Source: Ferruginibacter sp. (GTDB lineage: Bacteria > Bacteroidota > Bacteroidia > Chitinophagales > Chitinophagaceae). Taken from it: a stretch of 46,404 nucleotides of DNA. A program made the position numbers and the translations under genes. The stretch spans positions 1-46,404 of the forward strand of contig JANXSK010000208.1 in the NCBI GenBank assembly GCA_025352695.1, given 5' to 3'. The notes beneath the pieces were generated by a model. That model worked only from the letters and a program-made list of their open reading frames with translations. It ran no database searches and was not told where the DNA came from. Shown piece after piece: positions 8,789-18,364 of this stretch. Position 1 is the stretch's first letter; each line of letters begins with the position of its first letter.

Positions 8789-11700
8789 ATGAATATTTAC
8801 ACAAACCTCAACATTTGTTATATAAATAAAGCTACACTTAGTACATTTATTCTTACCTGTCTTTTTTGTTCTGCTTTAAAGGCAAATAATAACAAATCTC
8901 CTTCTTTAAATAATAAAAAAGAGCTTTCCGTTTCTAATAAAAAGAAGCACATCAATTTCAAAAATGTAGTTATCACTGGAAAAATTACCAACGAAAATGA
9001 CGCTGGTGTTGGTGGTGTTACTATTTTAGAAAAGGGTACAACAAATGGTACCAAAACTGATCTTAATGGAAATTATACGATAAATGTTAAGGGCCAAAAC
9101 AGTGTGCTTCTAATTTCTTATATCGGTTATCTGAGCCAGGAAATAACAGTTGGAGCGCTGGAAAGTGTTAATATTAAGTTGGAACAACTATCTAAAAAAA
9201 TGGATGAAGTAGTTGTGGTAGGCTATGGCACTCAAAAAAGATCTGAAGTAACTAATGCGGTTGTTCAAACAACGGGAGCAGATCTTAAAAAATCAACTTC
9301 GGTATCATTGTCAAATTCTTTATCAGGAAGAATGGCCGGCGTATATGTAAATCAAAGAAATTCTGTACCAGGTTTTGATGATGCGGAAATTTTAGTAAGA
9401 GGTTCAAATACATACCGTAATAGTTCTGCATTAATAGTTATTGATGGTGTTGCAAATGCAGATCCTGATGGATTGAACAGGTTGGATCCAAATGATATAG
9501 AATCAATTTCTGTATTAAAAGATGCTTCTGCTGCTATTTACGGGGCTCAATCTGCTGGAGGGGTTATTTTAGTAACTACCAAAAGGGGTAAATCAGGTAA
9601 ACCATCTTTTAATTTTACAAGTACACAGGCGCAACAATCGCCAACTATGAAAGTAAGATCTGCCAATGCGCTTGAATATATGAAAGTATTGAATGATAGA
9701 AGAACATTGGAAGGAACACCCCTTGATTTCCCTGATGATCTGGTACAATCTTTTACTGATGGAACAAGAAGAAGCGAAGATTGGTGGAAGGCTTTAATAG
9801 GGCCCCCTGCAAAACAATCAAGGCAATCCCTTACTATGCGTGGAGGTACCGAAAAAGTAAAATATTTTGTTTCAATGGGTACTGCCACACAAGGTGGAAT
9901 TTTAAGAGGAGATAATAAAACAAAGCTTAACCAGTATAATGTTAGAAGCAATATAGATGTAACTGTTACAGATAATCTTGAAGTAGGCCTCGATTTATCC
10001 TTGCGTGAAAAATATACGCAAACACCCCAAGGCGGACCAGGGGGAGAAGTTGGATATCTTGCCAATACGAGTCCATTACAAGAAGCATATATTGGTGGCG
10101 ATTATCGTTATCCAGGTGAAGGTTGGTCGCAATTAAACCCTGCAGCCAGAATTTTAAGCCCTGGTTATCGCAGGTATACAGCAGATGTGGCAAGTGGCAC
10201 AGTTAAATTTAAGTACAATATGCCTTTTTTAAAAGGACTGACGCTAGATGGTTTTGTTTCCTTAAATAAAGTATACAATTATAATAAAGCATTCAACTAT
10301 ACCTGGTTTTATTATGAAAAAAATGCAGCAGGAGAAATAACTAAAGTGCCATCCAGATCAATTGAAGATATTGGGTTGAGGGAAGATTTTACACAAAGTT
10401 TAAGAACAACTAAAAATTTAAAACTTACTTATAATACATCTTTCAATCAGTTTCATAAGATTGGTGTATTTGTTTCTTACGAACAATCCAGCTATAAGGA
10501 TAATTCATTATTTGCACAACGGTTAGGATTTGATTCTCCTTTAATTGATCAGCTGTTTGCCGGTAGTACAACTCCAGCAAATCAAAGCAATAGCGGTACT
10601 GCTACTGAGTCTGCAAGGCAAAATTATTTTGGACGTGCAAATTATTCATTTAAAAATAAATATCTTTTAGGCTTAAGTGCACGATATGATGGGTCAAATA
10701 TTTTTCCTGCATCAAGCAGGTTTGGTTTTTTTCCTCAAGCATCAGCAGCATGGGTAATCAGTAAAGAATCTTTTATTCCTGCAAAATTATTTAGTAACAT
10801 AAAATTAAGAGCTTCCTGGGGCAGGCTTGGTAATGACAGGGTAAATCCTTTTCAGTACATAGGTGCTTTTGGTTATGCGCCGGGCTGGGTTGTAAATGGT
10901 GTAGATGGCAGAGGTATTGCGGCTACTACAACACCTAACCCAAATATTACCTGGGAAGTTAGTGAAAAAACAGATCTGGGTTTGGAAATGGGTTTTTTGC
11001 AAAACAGGTTAACGTTTGAGGTCGATATCTACAACAGTGCCACCTCGCATATTTTAGGGCAAAGACAAGCTTCAATTCCAGGATATACCGGCTTGTTGCT
11101 TCCTGATGAAAACATTGGTAAAATGAACAGTAAGGGCATAGAATTTCAGGCTGGCTTTAAACAAAATTTGGGTGATGTAAACCTTAGTTTAAATGGCAAC
11201 GTATCCTACAATCAAAACAAAATTATTTATTTTGATGAAACCCCGCAATCTGAACCTTACCAAAAACTGGAAGGTAACCCGCTGGGTAGTGAGCTGGTAT
11301 ATAAATCAATAGGTATTTACAGAACACAAAAAGACCTTGATGATAATGTAAGTTATCCAGGAGCTTCACTTGGCACTTTAATTTTTGCAGATTTAAATAA
11401 AGATGGTGTTATCGATAGCAAAGATCAATACAGGTTCAGTACTACGGCTTTCCCTAGAATGAATTTTGGGTTGAACATCGCTTTAGCGTACAAAGATTTT
11501 GATTTAACTATGTTGCTACAAGGACAAAGCGGTGCTAAATGGGCTATCAGCACCGGTTTTAATTCAGGTGCAGGTGGTAATGGCCTTCAATATGTAGCTA
11601 AAAATAGTTTCTCTTTATCAAATGTTAATTCAATACTTCCACAGATTGCTCCTGTTGGTTTAGCTGGTTCAAACAGTGATTTTTATTATCATGATGTAAA

Positions 11701-11926
11701 ATGGTTACGTTTTAAGTCAGTTGAACTTGGATATACACTTCCAAAAGGAATTTTGAATAAGTTTAAAATTACCGCTTTAAGGTTTTATGTGTCAGGAGAT
11801 AACCTTTTCTTGATATTTAATAATCTTAAAAAATATGGTAACGGCGATCCTGAATTTTTAAGTGGGAACGGAGGAACTTATCCAAATATGAAAACTGTAA
11901 ATGCTGGTTTAAATCTTACTTTCTAA
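8789..11926 (+). CDS. SusC-family TonB-dependent outer-membrane transporter
   Basis: SusC proteins form the TonB-dependent pore that takes up oligosaccharides delivered by SusD. I chose ATG 8789 over an in-frame TTG at 8780 because it gives a normal signal peptide (STFILTCLFCSALKA). With this start the protein has 1045 aa, typical for the family. In order: signal, a Lys/Asn-rich linker, a carboxypeptidase-D-like domain at about residues 60-135 (VVITGKITNENDAGVGGVTI), the SusC signature MDEVVVVGYGTQKRSEVT, a plug domain (SNSLSGRMAGVYV, ALIVIDGV, DPNDIESISVLKDASAAIYG), and the beta-barrel ending in a terminal Phe (GLNLTF). susD follows after 9 bases, so the two are surely co-transcribed. Confidence 0.95.
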   Translation: MNIYTNLNICYINKATLSTFILTCLFCSALKANNNKSPSLNNKKELSVSNKKKHINFKNVVITGKITNENDAGVGGVTILEKGTTNGTKTDLNGNYTINVKGQNSVLLISYIGYLSQEITVGALESVNIKLEQLSKKMDEVVVVGYGTQKRSEVTNAVVQTTGADLKKSTSVSLSNSLSGRMAGVYVNQRNSVPGFDDAEILVRGSNTYRNSSALIVIDGVANADPDGLNRLDPNDIESISVLKDASAAIYGAQSAGGVILVTTKRGKSGKPSFNFTSTQAQQSPTMKVRSANALEYMKVLNDRRTLEGTPLDFPDDLVQSFTDGTRRSEDWWKALIGPPAKQSRQSLTMRGGTEKVKYFVSMGTATQGGILRGDNKTKLNQYNVRSNIDVTVTDNLEVGLDLSLREKYTQTPQGGPGGEVGYLANTSPLQEAYIGGDYRYPGEGWSQLNPAARILSPGYRRYTADVASGTVKFKYNMPFLKGLTLDGFVSLNKVYNYNKAFNYTWFYYEKNAAGEITKVPSRSIEDIGLREDFTQSLRTTKNLKLTYNTSFNQFHKIGVFVSYEQSSYKDNSLFAQRLGFDSPLIDQLFAGSTTPANQSNSGTATESARQNYFGRANYSFKNKYLLGLSARYDGSNIFPASSRFGFFPQASAAWVISKESFIPAKLFSNIKLRASWGRLGNDRVNPFQYIGAFGYAPGWVVNGVDGRGIAATTTPNPNITWEVSEKTDLGLEMGFLQNRLTFEVDIYNSATSHILGQRQASIPGYTGLLLPDENIGKMNSKGIEFQAGFKQNLGDVNLSLNGNVSYNQNKIIYFDETPQSEPYQKLEGNPLGSELVYKSIGIYRTQKDLDDNVSYPGASLGTLIFADLNKDGVIDSKDQYRFSTTAFPRMNFGLNIALAYKDFDLTMLLQGQSGAKWAISTGFNSGAGGNGLQYVAKNSFSLSNVNSILPQIAPVGLAGSNSDFYYHDVKWLRFKSVELGYTLPKGILNKFKITALRFYVSGDNLFLIFNNLKKYGNGDPEFLSGNGGTYPNMKTVNAGLNLTF

Positions 11927-11935
11927 ATAAAACAT

Positions 11936-13783
11936 ATGAAACACTTAAAATATAATAAGATTACCAAAAAAACTTTCGTAATCTTCCTGATAGGATTTAT
12001 AGTAATTTTTATTTCATGCAATAAAAATATATTGGATAAAAAGCCATTAGATTCAATATCTGAGGATGCTGTTTTTAACGATGCTACCTTTCTTCAGAGC
12101 TATGTGTACAATGTATACAATGGTATAAGACCACCCTGGAGCCCTGGTACAGGTGGCTATGAAGCATTAACGGATGTTGCGGTTGATCAACCTGAAACAC
12201 ATGATAGGGCAGCTGGTATTCGTCAATATTTACAAGGTAATATTTCTCCTGATAATATAACAGACCTTACAAATGTTTGGAATGATGAATATGAGTACAT
12301 ACGTAAGGCGAACATCTTTTTTGAAAAAGTTGCAAATTCTACAATTAACGCTGATAAATTAGGTACACTTAAAGGAGAAGTTTATTTTTTGCGGGCCTGG
12401 ATGTATTTTGAATTGATGCGTACTTATGGAGGAGTGCCAATTATTACAACCAGTTTTAATTTAGATTCAAAAAGTTTTAATATACCACGAAATACTTTTG
12501 ACGAATGTGCAAAATTTGTACTAACTCAATGCGATTCCTCCTTTAATCTATTAAAGGGAACTACTTCACTTCCAGGTAAAATAAGTAAGGAGGCTGTACT
12601 GGCTTTAAAAGCAAGAATACTATTGTACATGGCAAGTCCCTTAAACAATCCTTCAAATGATATTACTAAATGGCAAGCGGCTGAAGTAGCTACAAAAGCG
12701 GTGATTGATGCAGGCTTTTCTTTGCATCCTACGCTAGCAGATTTATTTGTAAAGCCATTAAAAAGCAATGAGATTATTTTTGGAAAATCTTTTACTCCTT
12801 CAACAAGGATACCAGATTGGGGCTTTAATTACGATTACTGGCCTTGTGGTTTTGATGCAAGGCAAAGAATAGAACCCACGCAAACGTTAATTAATATGTT
12901 TCAATTAACCAACGGAAAATATCCATATCTCTCAGATGGTGTAACTGTTAATTCAGCTTCAGGATACGATCCACAACATCCCAACTTAAATCGGGATCCA
13001 CGTTATTATATTGATATTATTTATCCGGGTGCCGCCCCTGTAACTATTATTGATGGTGCAAAAAGTACTACCCGTACGTATGAATATTGGGAAGATGCAA
13101 ACCCTAATCCAAATAATGTGGCTCCTTTTGCAAACCCAAATAAAGTAGATCTTATCAATGGAAAAGACCTTTTTGACTTTGGAAGAGATTCTAAAACATA
13201 CTGGGTTAAAGGATTAACGCCATTTCATTGGAGGGTAGAAACTGGATATACTTTTAAAAAAATGACAGATTTCGGCGGACCTCGGGCTAGTTTTGACTAT
13301 GACTATTCGCAAGTAATAGTTTTTATGCGGTTGCCCGAATTTTATTTAAATTATGCTGAAATTCAAATTGCTTTAGGCAACGAACCTGTAGCAAGAGAAT
13401 ACATCAATAAAATTAGAAGAAGGCAAGTTGTTAATATGCCGGATATAACAAGTACTGGTGTTGAACTGGTTAAAGAATATAGAAATGAAAGGGCTATCGA
13501 ATTACTATTAGAAGATTCCCGTTTCTTTGATCTAATGCGCTGGAAGGCTGCTCCGGGCCATGTAGATATTCCTGTAACTGGTTTAACAAAAGTAACTATG
13601 GATTGGACGAGTGCTCAAAAAGGAGACTTAATTGGGATACTTACATATACTTATGGCGTTATAGCAGAAGCCGAAGTTAGAACAACATGGAAAGGGGATT
13701 ATTATTACTTATTTCCAATTCCAACTGCTGAAATCAGGAAAAGCAATAACACGTTAATTCAAAATCCAGGTTATCAACCCTAG
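11936..13783 (+). CDS. SusD/RagB-family nutrient-binding lipoprotein
   Basis: SusD proteins are surface lipoproteins that cap the SusC pore and bind the glycan. This 615-aa product has a lipobox (IFISC, Cys28) followed by the SusD-typical KNILDKKPLDSISEDAVFND. Helical TPR-like segments (GEVYFLRAWMYFELMRTYGG) come next. The C-terminal part contains LPEFYLNYAEIQIALG, EYRNERAIELLLEDSRFFDL and the end YYYLFPIPTAEIRKSN, which are hallmarks of RagB/SusD. It follows susC directly, and a strong terminator lies 40 bases downstream, so susC-susD appears to be one transcription unit. Confidence 0.95.
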   Translation: MKHLKYNKITKKTFVIFLIGFIVIFISCNKNILDKKPLDSISEDAVFNDATFLQSYVYNVYNGIRPPWSPGTGGYEALTDVAVDQPETHDRAAGIRQYLQGNISPDNITDLTNVWNDEYEYIRKANIFFEKVANSTINADKLGTLKGEVYFLRAWMYFELMRTYGGVPIITTSFNLDSKSFNIPRNTFDECAKFVLTQCDSSFNLLKGTTSLPGKISKEAVLALKARILLYMASPLNNPSNDITKWQAAEVATKAVIDAGFSLHPTLADLFVKPLKSNEIIFGKSFTPSTRIPDWGFNYDYWPCGFDARQRIEPTQTLINMFQLTNGKYPYLSDGVTVNSASGYDPQHPNLNRDPRYYIDIIYPGAAPVTIIDGAKSTTRTYEYWEDANPNPNNVAPFANPNKVDLINGKDLFDFGRDSKTYWVKGLTPFHWRVETGYTFKKMTDFGGPRASFDYDYSQVIVFMRLPEFYLNYAEIQIALGNEPVAREYINKIRRRQVVNMPDITSTGVELVKEYRNERAIELLLEDSRFFDLMRWKAAPGHVDIPVTGLTKVTMDWTSAQKGDLIGILTYTYGVIAEAEVRTTWKGDYYYLFPIPTAEIRKSNNTLIQNPGYQP

Positions 13784-13823
13784 ATAATTAATAAATACTT
13801 AAATAATCTTTTTGAATAAATAT

Positions 13824-13864
13824 AAAAGCCAATGGTAAGAATATCTTACCATTGGCTTTTTTTT
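13824..13864 (+). terminator. Strong rho-independent terminator after susD
   Basis: The 17-base arm AAAAGCCAATGGTAAGA (13824-13840) pairs perfectly with 13844-13860 across a 3-base ATA loop, and a run of T follows to 13864. The A-tract in the left arm also makes it a possible terminator for the opposite strand. It separates susC-susD from the kinase-isomerase gene. Confidence 0.9.
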
Positions 13865-14088
13865 CATTACAATATTAAAAAAGCAATACGTGAGTTTATT
13901 GTTATAATTTTAAAAACATTAATTTGTATTAATGTACATACATATTTTAAATCGCTTTAAATTCTTTGTAATAATTATTTTAACAGGAAAATAAAAAGTA
14001 TAAAATTGCTTTTTTAAGGATAGCAACAACAATTTAAGCTAGGTGATAATGATACTAAAAGAATTATTAAAATCTTCCAAAATAAAGA
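13865..14088. promoter_or_regulatory. Upstream region of the kinase-isomerase gene with shared motif at 13932-13944
   Basis: Between the susD terminator and ATG 14089 lie about 220 AT-rich bases. They include an exact second copy of ATGTACATACATA (13932-13944), preceded by TTAATTTG (one mismatch from the TAnnTTTG box) at about 13919-13926. The same order of promoter-like box followed by motif is seen upstream of susC. A shorter CATACATA match lies at 18332-18339, before the second glycosidase. This suggests a common regulator for the locus. Confidence 0.4.
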
Positions 14089-16755
14089 ATGAAAAACAAT
14101 AAAAAGATTGGACTCGATATAGGTGGAAGTCATATTTCTGCAAGTATTATTGATTTAAGTACCGTTGGAAAGCAACAATTAAGTTTAATTAGAAAAGAGA
14201 TTAACCCCAGCGATTCAGCTTACAATATTATTACAACTGTTGCTAGTTGTATTAATAAAATGTTGAAGAGTGAGCCGACTATAAATGCTGTTGGAATCGC
14301 ATTTCCCGGACCGTTTAATTATGAAAAGGGAGTTAGCGCTATCAACAATGTTGGAGGCAAATTTGAATATACTTTTGGGTTACACATAGCGCAAGCTCTA
14401 CAAGATAGTATTCGTGTAAAAGACCTTATATTTCGTTTTTCAAATGATGCGCATTGTTTTGCCGCAGGTGCATACCGGTGGTTACAATTATCGAGTAAAA
14501 GAACAGTGTTTCTTACCTTAGGTACCGGTTTTGGATCTGCATTTATGCAAGATGCAGCGTTAATAAAAAATGGCCCTTCACTTCCCACTTTAGGTGCCTT
14601 TTACAATGAGCCGTTTTTAAAAGCTAAGGCTGATGATTATTTTTCTACTCGCTGGTTTTTGAACAATTACAAGCAGAGAACAGGAAAAGATATTTTAACG
14701 GTTAAAGAATTAGTAGATACAGCTTCAGACGTTGCGAATATTATTTTTGATGAGTTTGGTTCTAATCTGGGATCCTTTTTAATTCCATGGTTAAATAAAT
14801 TTGATTGTGACGAACTGGTAATTGGAGGCAATATTTCAAAAGCATATTTATTGTTTGAGCCTTCTTTACAATTACAATTGCATTCACTAAATAAAGCAAT
14901 CAAAATAGTATTTTGCAGAGATACAGAAGAATGTATTTTAACTGGTGCCGCTTACATTGCAACGCAAGAAAAGGCCCATTTAAATATGGAAAACGATATT
15001 GAATTTAATAGAAATTCAACCCAGTATTTATTGCCTGTAATGAATACTGCTACCAGTAAAAATGGATATGATATTTTCCCTTCATTTAAGTCGCCACATC
15101 CGTTATATAAAGGGTTTAATGAGTTGGCTGATAAAATAAAGAATGAAAAAGTAATTATTATTGATGGGTACGGAGGCGTTTTATGGGAGCTATTTAAAAG
15201 CCAACTTAACGCGGCATTTCTTAAAAATAATAAAATGGCTTTTTGGTATGATATAAATACTTGTCTTAAACCTCCGGAAGTAATTAACCAAATAATTGCT
15301 AATAATTTAAATGGCGATGACTTAGTTTTTGGAAAAAAATATACGGGCAATCTAACAGATTTTTTTGATGAACAAAAGCTACAAATGTTGCAGCCGGATG
15401 CATCGATAGATGTATGCATTGTTTATGGAAGTGGAGCCTCATTAAGCGATTGGAAAGGCTTGTTGGTTTACGTGGATGTTCCTAAGAATGAAATTCAATA
15501 CCGTATGCGGGCGGGTAGTATTACAAATATTGGAACCAATGATTTACAGCCAGCCAGCCAAATGTATAAGCGATTTTATTTTGTTGATTGGCCAGTATTA
15601 AACAAGCACAAAGAGAAACTGTTATGCCAAATAAATTATATAGTTGATGAACAAAGAATCAATGAAATTACCTGGATGGAGGGCAATGATTTCAGGAGTA
15701 CTTTACACAATATGCTGGAGCAGCCTTTTCGTGCAAGACCATGGTTTGAGTCTGGCATTTGGGGTGGTTCCTGGCTGAAAGATAACATTGCTGGTTTAAA
15801 TAAGGACGAAGTAAATTATGCCTGGTCTTTTGAATTAATTACGCCCGAAAATGGAATTGTTTTGCAGGGTAATCAGTTTTTATTAGAAGTGTCTTTCGAC
15901 TTTCTTTTGTTCTATAATAATAAAAAATTACTCGGTAACGCTGCACTAAGGTTTGGCAACGAATTTCCTATCCGTTTTGATTTTTTAGATACTTATAATG
16001 GAGGTAATCTTTCAATACAATGCCATCCCCGTACTAAATATATACAGGATAATTTTGGAGAAAATTTTACGCAGGATGAAACGTACTATATTCTGGATTG
16101 CGAAGCTGATGGTAATGTTTACCTTGGTTTTCAGGAAGATATTAATGCCGATGAATTTAAAACTGAATTAACAATTGCTCAAAAGGAGGGTATTGAAATG
16201 GATGCGGAAAAATATGTTCAAAGACATACTGCACATAAACATGATTTGTTTTTAATACCCAATGGCACTGTGCATGCGGCCGGAAAAAATAACATGATTT
16301 TAGAGATCAGCAGTACGCCTTACATCTATACTTTTAAAATGTACGATTGGCAACGGCTGGATTTAAATGGACAACCAAGGCCTATTAATATTGAGCATGC
16401 ATTTAACAATCTTTATTTTGATCGCAAAGGAAAATATGTTGCAGAAAAATTGATTTCAAAACCTGTAACGTTATTAGAATGGGATGTAGGCAAACAGATT
16501 TCACTACCTACACATGAAGAACATTTTTATGCGGTAGAGAGATATGAGTTTACCGGAAAAGTTACTATAAATACCAACGGTCAATGTCATATTTGTATGT
16601 TGGTAGAAGGGGATAAAATAACTGTAATTAACAACAATAACAAACAGGTATTTCAATATGCAGAAACCTTTGTGGTACCAGCAAATGTAAAAAGTTACGA
16701 GTTGAATTATGTGGGTAAGAAAAAGGCGTTTGTGGTTGTTGCTTACGTACGGTGA
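14089..16755 (+). CDS. Fusion: ROK sugar kinase + degenerate P-loop domain + class I mannose-6-phosphate isomerase
   Basis: This single 888-aa frame has three parts. Residues about 1-300 form a ROK kinase, with the phosphate-binding IGLDIGGSHISASIID, SNDAHCFAAGAY carrying the likely catalytic Asp, and LGTGFGSAF. The Cys-rich zinc motif found in many ROK kinases is absent. Residues about 335-540 resemble a nucleoside-kinase-like P-loop fold (KVIIIDGYGGVLWEL) without the GKS/T of a working Walker A. Residues about 545-888 form a class I phosphomannose isomerase, with likely metal ligands Gln644 and His646 (SIQCHPRT), Glu664 (DETYYIL) and His729 (PNGTVHAAG), then EISSTPYIYTFKMYDW. Expected chemistry is sugar to sugar-6-phosphate to fructose-6-phosphate, so mannose is the likely substrate. 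It is cytoplasmic, and the sugar permease gene follows it. The kinase specificity and the P-loop role are unknown. Confidence 0.85.
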   Translation: MKNNKKIGLDIGGSHISASIIDLSTVGKQQLSLIRKEINPSDSAYNIITTVASCINKMLKSEPTINAVGIAFPGPFNYEKGVSAINNVGGKFEYTFGLHIAQALQDSIRVKDLIFRFSNDAHCFAAGAYRWLQLSSKRTVFLTLGTGFGSAFMQDAALIKNGPSLPTLGAFYNEPFLKAKADDYFSTRWFLNNYKQRTGKDILTVKELVDTASDVANIIFDEFGSNLGSFLIPWLNKFDCDELVIGGNISKAYLLFEPSLQLQLHSLNKAIKIVFCRDTEECILTGAAYIATQEKAHLNMENDIEFNRNSTQYLLPVMNTATSKNGYDIFPSFKSPHPLYKGFNELADKIKNEKVIIIDGYGGVLWELFKSQLNAAFLKNNKMAFWYDINTCLKPPEVINQIIANNLNGDDLVFGKKYTGNLTDFFDEQKLQMLQPDASIDVCIVYGSGASLSDWKGLLVYVDVPKNEIQYRMRAGSITNIGTNDLQPASQMYKRFYFVDWPVLNKHKEKLLCQINYIVDEQRINEITWMEGNDFRSTLHNMLEQPFRARPWFESGIWGGSWLKDNIAGLNKDEVNYAWSFELITPENGIVLQGNQFLLEVSFDFLLFYNNKKLLGNAALRFGNEFPIRFDFLDTYNGGNLSIQCHPRTKYIQDNFGENFTQDETYYILDCEADGNVYLGFQEDINADEFKTELTIAQKEGIEMDAEKYVQRHTAHKHDLFLIPNGTVHAAGKNNMILEISSTPYIYTFKMYDWQRLDLNGQPRPINIEHAFNNLYFDRKGKYVAEKLISKPVTLLEWDVGKQISLPTHEEHFYAVERYEFTGKVTINTNGQCHICMLVEGDKITVINNNNKQVFQYAETFVVPANVKSYELNYVGKKKAFVVVAYVR

Positions 16756-16894
16756 TTATAAAAGGGATTCTAGGTTTTATTGGATTGTTACAGAAAATAT
16801 AAAATTATTTTATCTGTTTCAAACTTTTATTGCTGGATTTACTATCATAATTTTTTATTAATTTTTAAAAAGATTTATTACTGCTCACATTTAA

Positions 16895-18298
16895 ATGAAC
16901 GATGATATGCAAAAAGAAAATACAACGTATTTTATTTCTCTAGTAACACTTATTGCAGCACTTGGAGGTTTTTTATTTGGGTTTGATATGGCGGTAGTAA
17001 GCGGTATCATTGAACCCATTAAACAACAATATGGATTGTCTGCTTCGCAGGAAGGTATTTTTGTTAGTTGTGCACTGTTAGGGTGTATTGCCGGGGTGGC
17101 TTTCTCTGGCTACCTTAGTGATAAAATCGGGAGAAAAAAAGTGTTGTTTATTGCGGCAGTATTATTTGTAGTAAGTGCCATCGGTTTTTCCTTTTCCCAG
17201 GCATATTCAATGCTTATTTTCTTTCGCATATTTGCCGGAATGGCTGTTGGCGTTGCTTCCAATATTTCGCCACTCTACATTTCAGAAGTAGCACCTGCAA
17301 AAAAAAGAGGGGGTCTTGTTACATTCTATCAACTAGCAATTACTATTGGAATATTGGCAGCCTATATTAGTAATTTATTTTTGCAACGCTATGCACTTGG
17401 GCATGCTAATGAGCACGGCGGGTTATTAAGCTGGCTATTTTCAGAACAGGTTTGGCGGGGTATGTTTCTTGTCGGAATAATACCGGCAATGATATTTTTT
17501 TTATTACTAACGGTTGTGCCAGAAAGCCCACGCTGGTTAGCGCAATACGGTAGAAACGAAGAAGCTCTGGATATTCTTACAAAAATAAATGGAATAAAAA
17601 GCGCAGAGATTGAATTAACTGAAATTAAAAAAACCGCTACGCAAAAATCTGGCGGTTTAAGAGAACTGATTCGCCAACCTTTAAGTAAATTATTATTTAT
17701 GGCGATGATATTAACTGCACTTTCTCAATTTAGTGGTATCAATGGAGTTATATTCTACGGACCTACAATTTTAAAATCAGCTGGTATTGTTACAAGCGAT
17801 GCATTACTATACCAGGTAATACTTGGCGTTGCAAATGTAGTATTTACATTTATAGCTATTTGGAAAGTAGATACCTGGGGACGTAGACCGTTGTATTTAG
17901 TAGGTTCATTGTGTGCCGCAGTTGCATTGGTATTAACAGGCTTATGTTTTTTATTTGAAATTAAAGGATGGGAAATGTTATTGTGCATCATTTTATTTCT
18001 AATGTTTTTTGCCTTTTCTTTAGGGCCATTAAAGTTTGTAATAGCCACAGAAATTTTTCCAACTCATGTTAGGGGAACTGCTTTGTCCATTTGCATTATG
18101 ACGATGTGGGTAGCCGATTGGGTAGTTAATTTACTGTTCCCTATATTAAGAGATGGGCTGAGTATTGCTGTCACCTTTTTTATTTTCGCCTTCTTTTGTT
18201 TTGTGTCTTTTTTATACGCAAAAAAGAAATTGATAGAAACAAAAGGTAAAACTTTAGAAGAAATAAGTGCAATGCAATTAACTACTGCAGGTGTTTAA
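16895..18298 (+). CDS. MFS sugar porter (hexose/pentose:H+ symporter family)
   Basis: This is a 467-aa inner-membrane protein with twelve predicted spans. Sugar-porter signatures are GFLFGFDMAVVSG in TM1, DKIGRKK in loop 2-3, PESPRWLAQYGR in the central loop, a TM7 region FSGINGVIFYGP (close to the QxSGxNxxxYY sugar-binding stretch), DTWGRRPL, and the C-terminal ETKGKTLEEI. Related proteins are XylE, GalP and the GLUT transporters. It lies between the kinase-isomerase gene and a secreted glycosidase, so it probably imports the monosaccharide that the fusion enzyme uses. The exact sugar cannot be read from sequence. It starts 139 bases after the fusion gene with no terminator visible between them. 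Confidence 0.9.
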   Translation: MNDDMQKENTTYFISLVTLIAALGGFLFGFDMAVVSGIIEPIKQQYGLSASQEGIFVSCALLGCIAGVAFSGYLSDKIGRKKVLFIAAVLFVVSAIGFSFSQAYSMLIFFRIFAGMAVGVASNISPLYISEVAPAKKRGGLVTFYQLAITIGILAAYISNLFLQRYALGHANEHGGLLSWLFSEQVWRGMFLVGIIPAMIFFLLLTVVPESPRWLAQYGRNEEALDILTKINGIKSAEIELTEIKKTATQKSGGLRELIRQPLSKLLFMAMILTALSQFSGINGVIFYGPTILKSAGIVTSDALLYQVILGVANVVFTFIAIWKVDTWGRRPLYLVGSLCAAVALVLTGLCFLFEIKGWEMLLCIILFLMFFAFSLGPLKFVIATEIFPTHVRGTALSICIMTMWVADWVVNLLFPILRDGLSIAVTFFIFAFFCFVSFLYAKKKLIETKGKTLEEISAMQLTTAGV

Positions 18299-18364
18299 AA
18301 AGCAACATTAAGCTATTGAATTATTTACTACCATACATATATTTATAAATTATAATTTTAAAAA

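Noticed and set aside
9547..10065. Open minus-strand frame of 172 codons inside susC
   Set aside because: It lies wholly within a strongly supported SusC gene, has no family resemblance and has the composition of antisense frames.
14952..15419. Open minus-strand frame of 155 codons inside the kinase-isomerase gene
   Set aside because: It is antisense to a continuous coding frame and shows no recognisable protein features.
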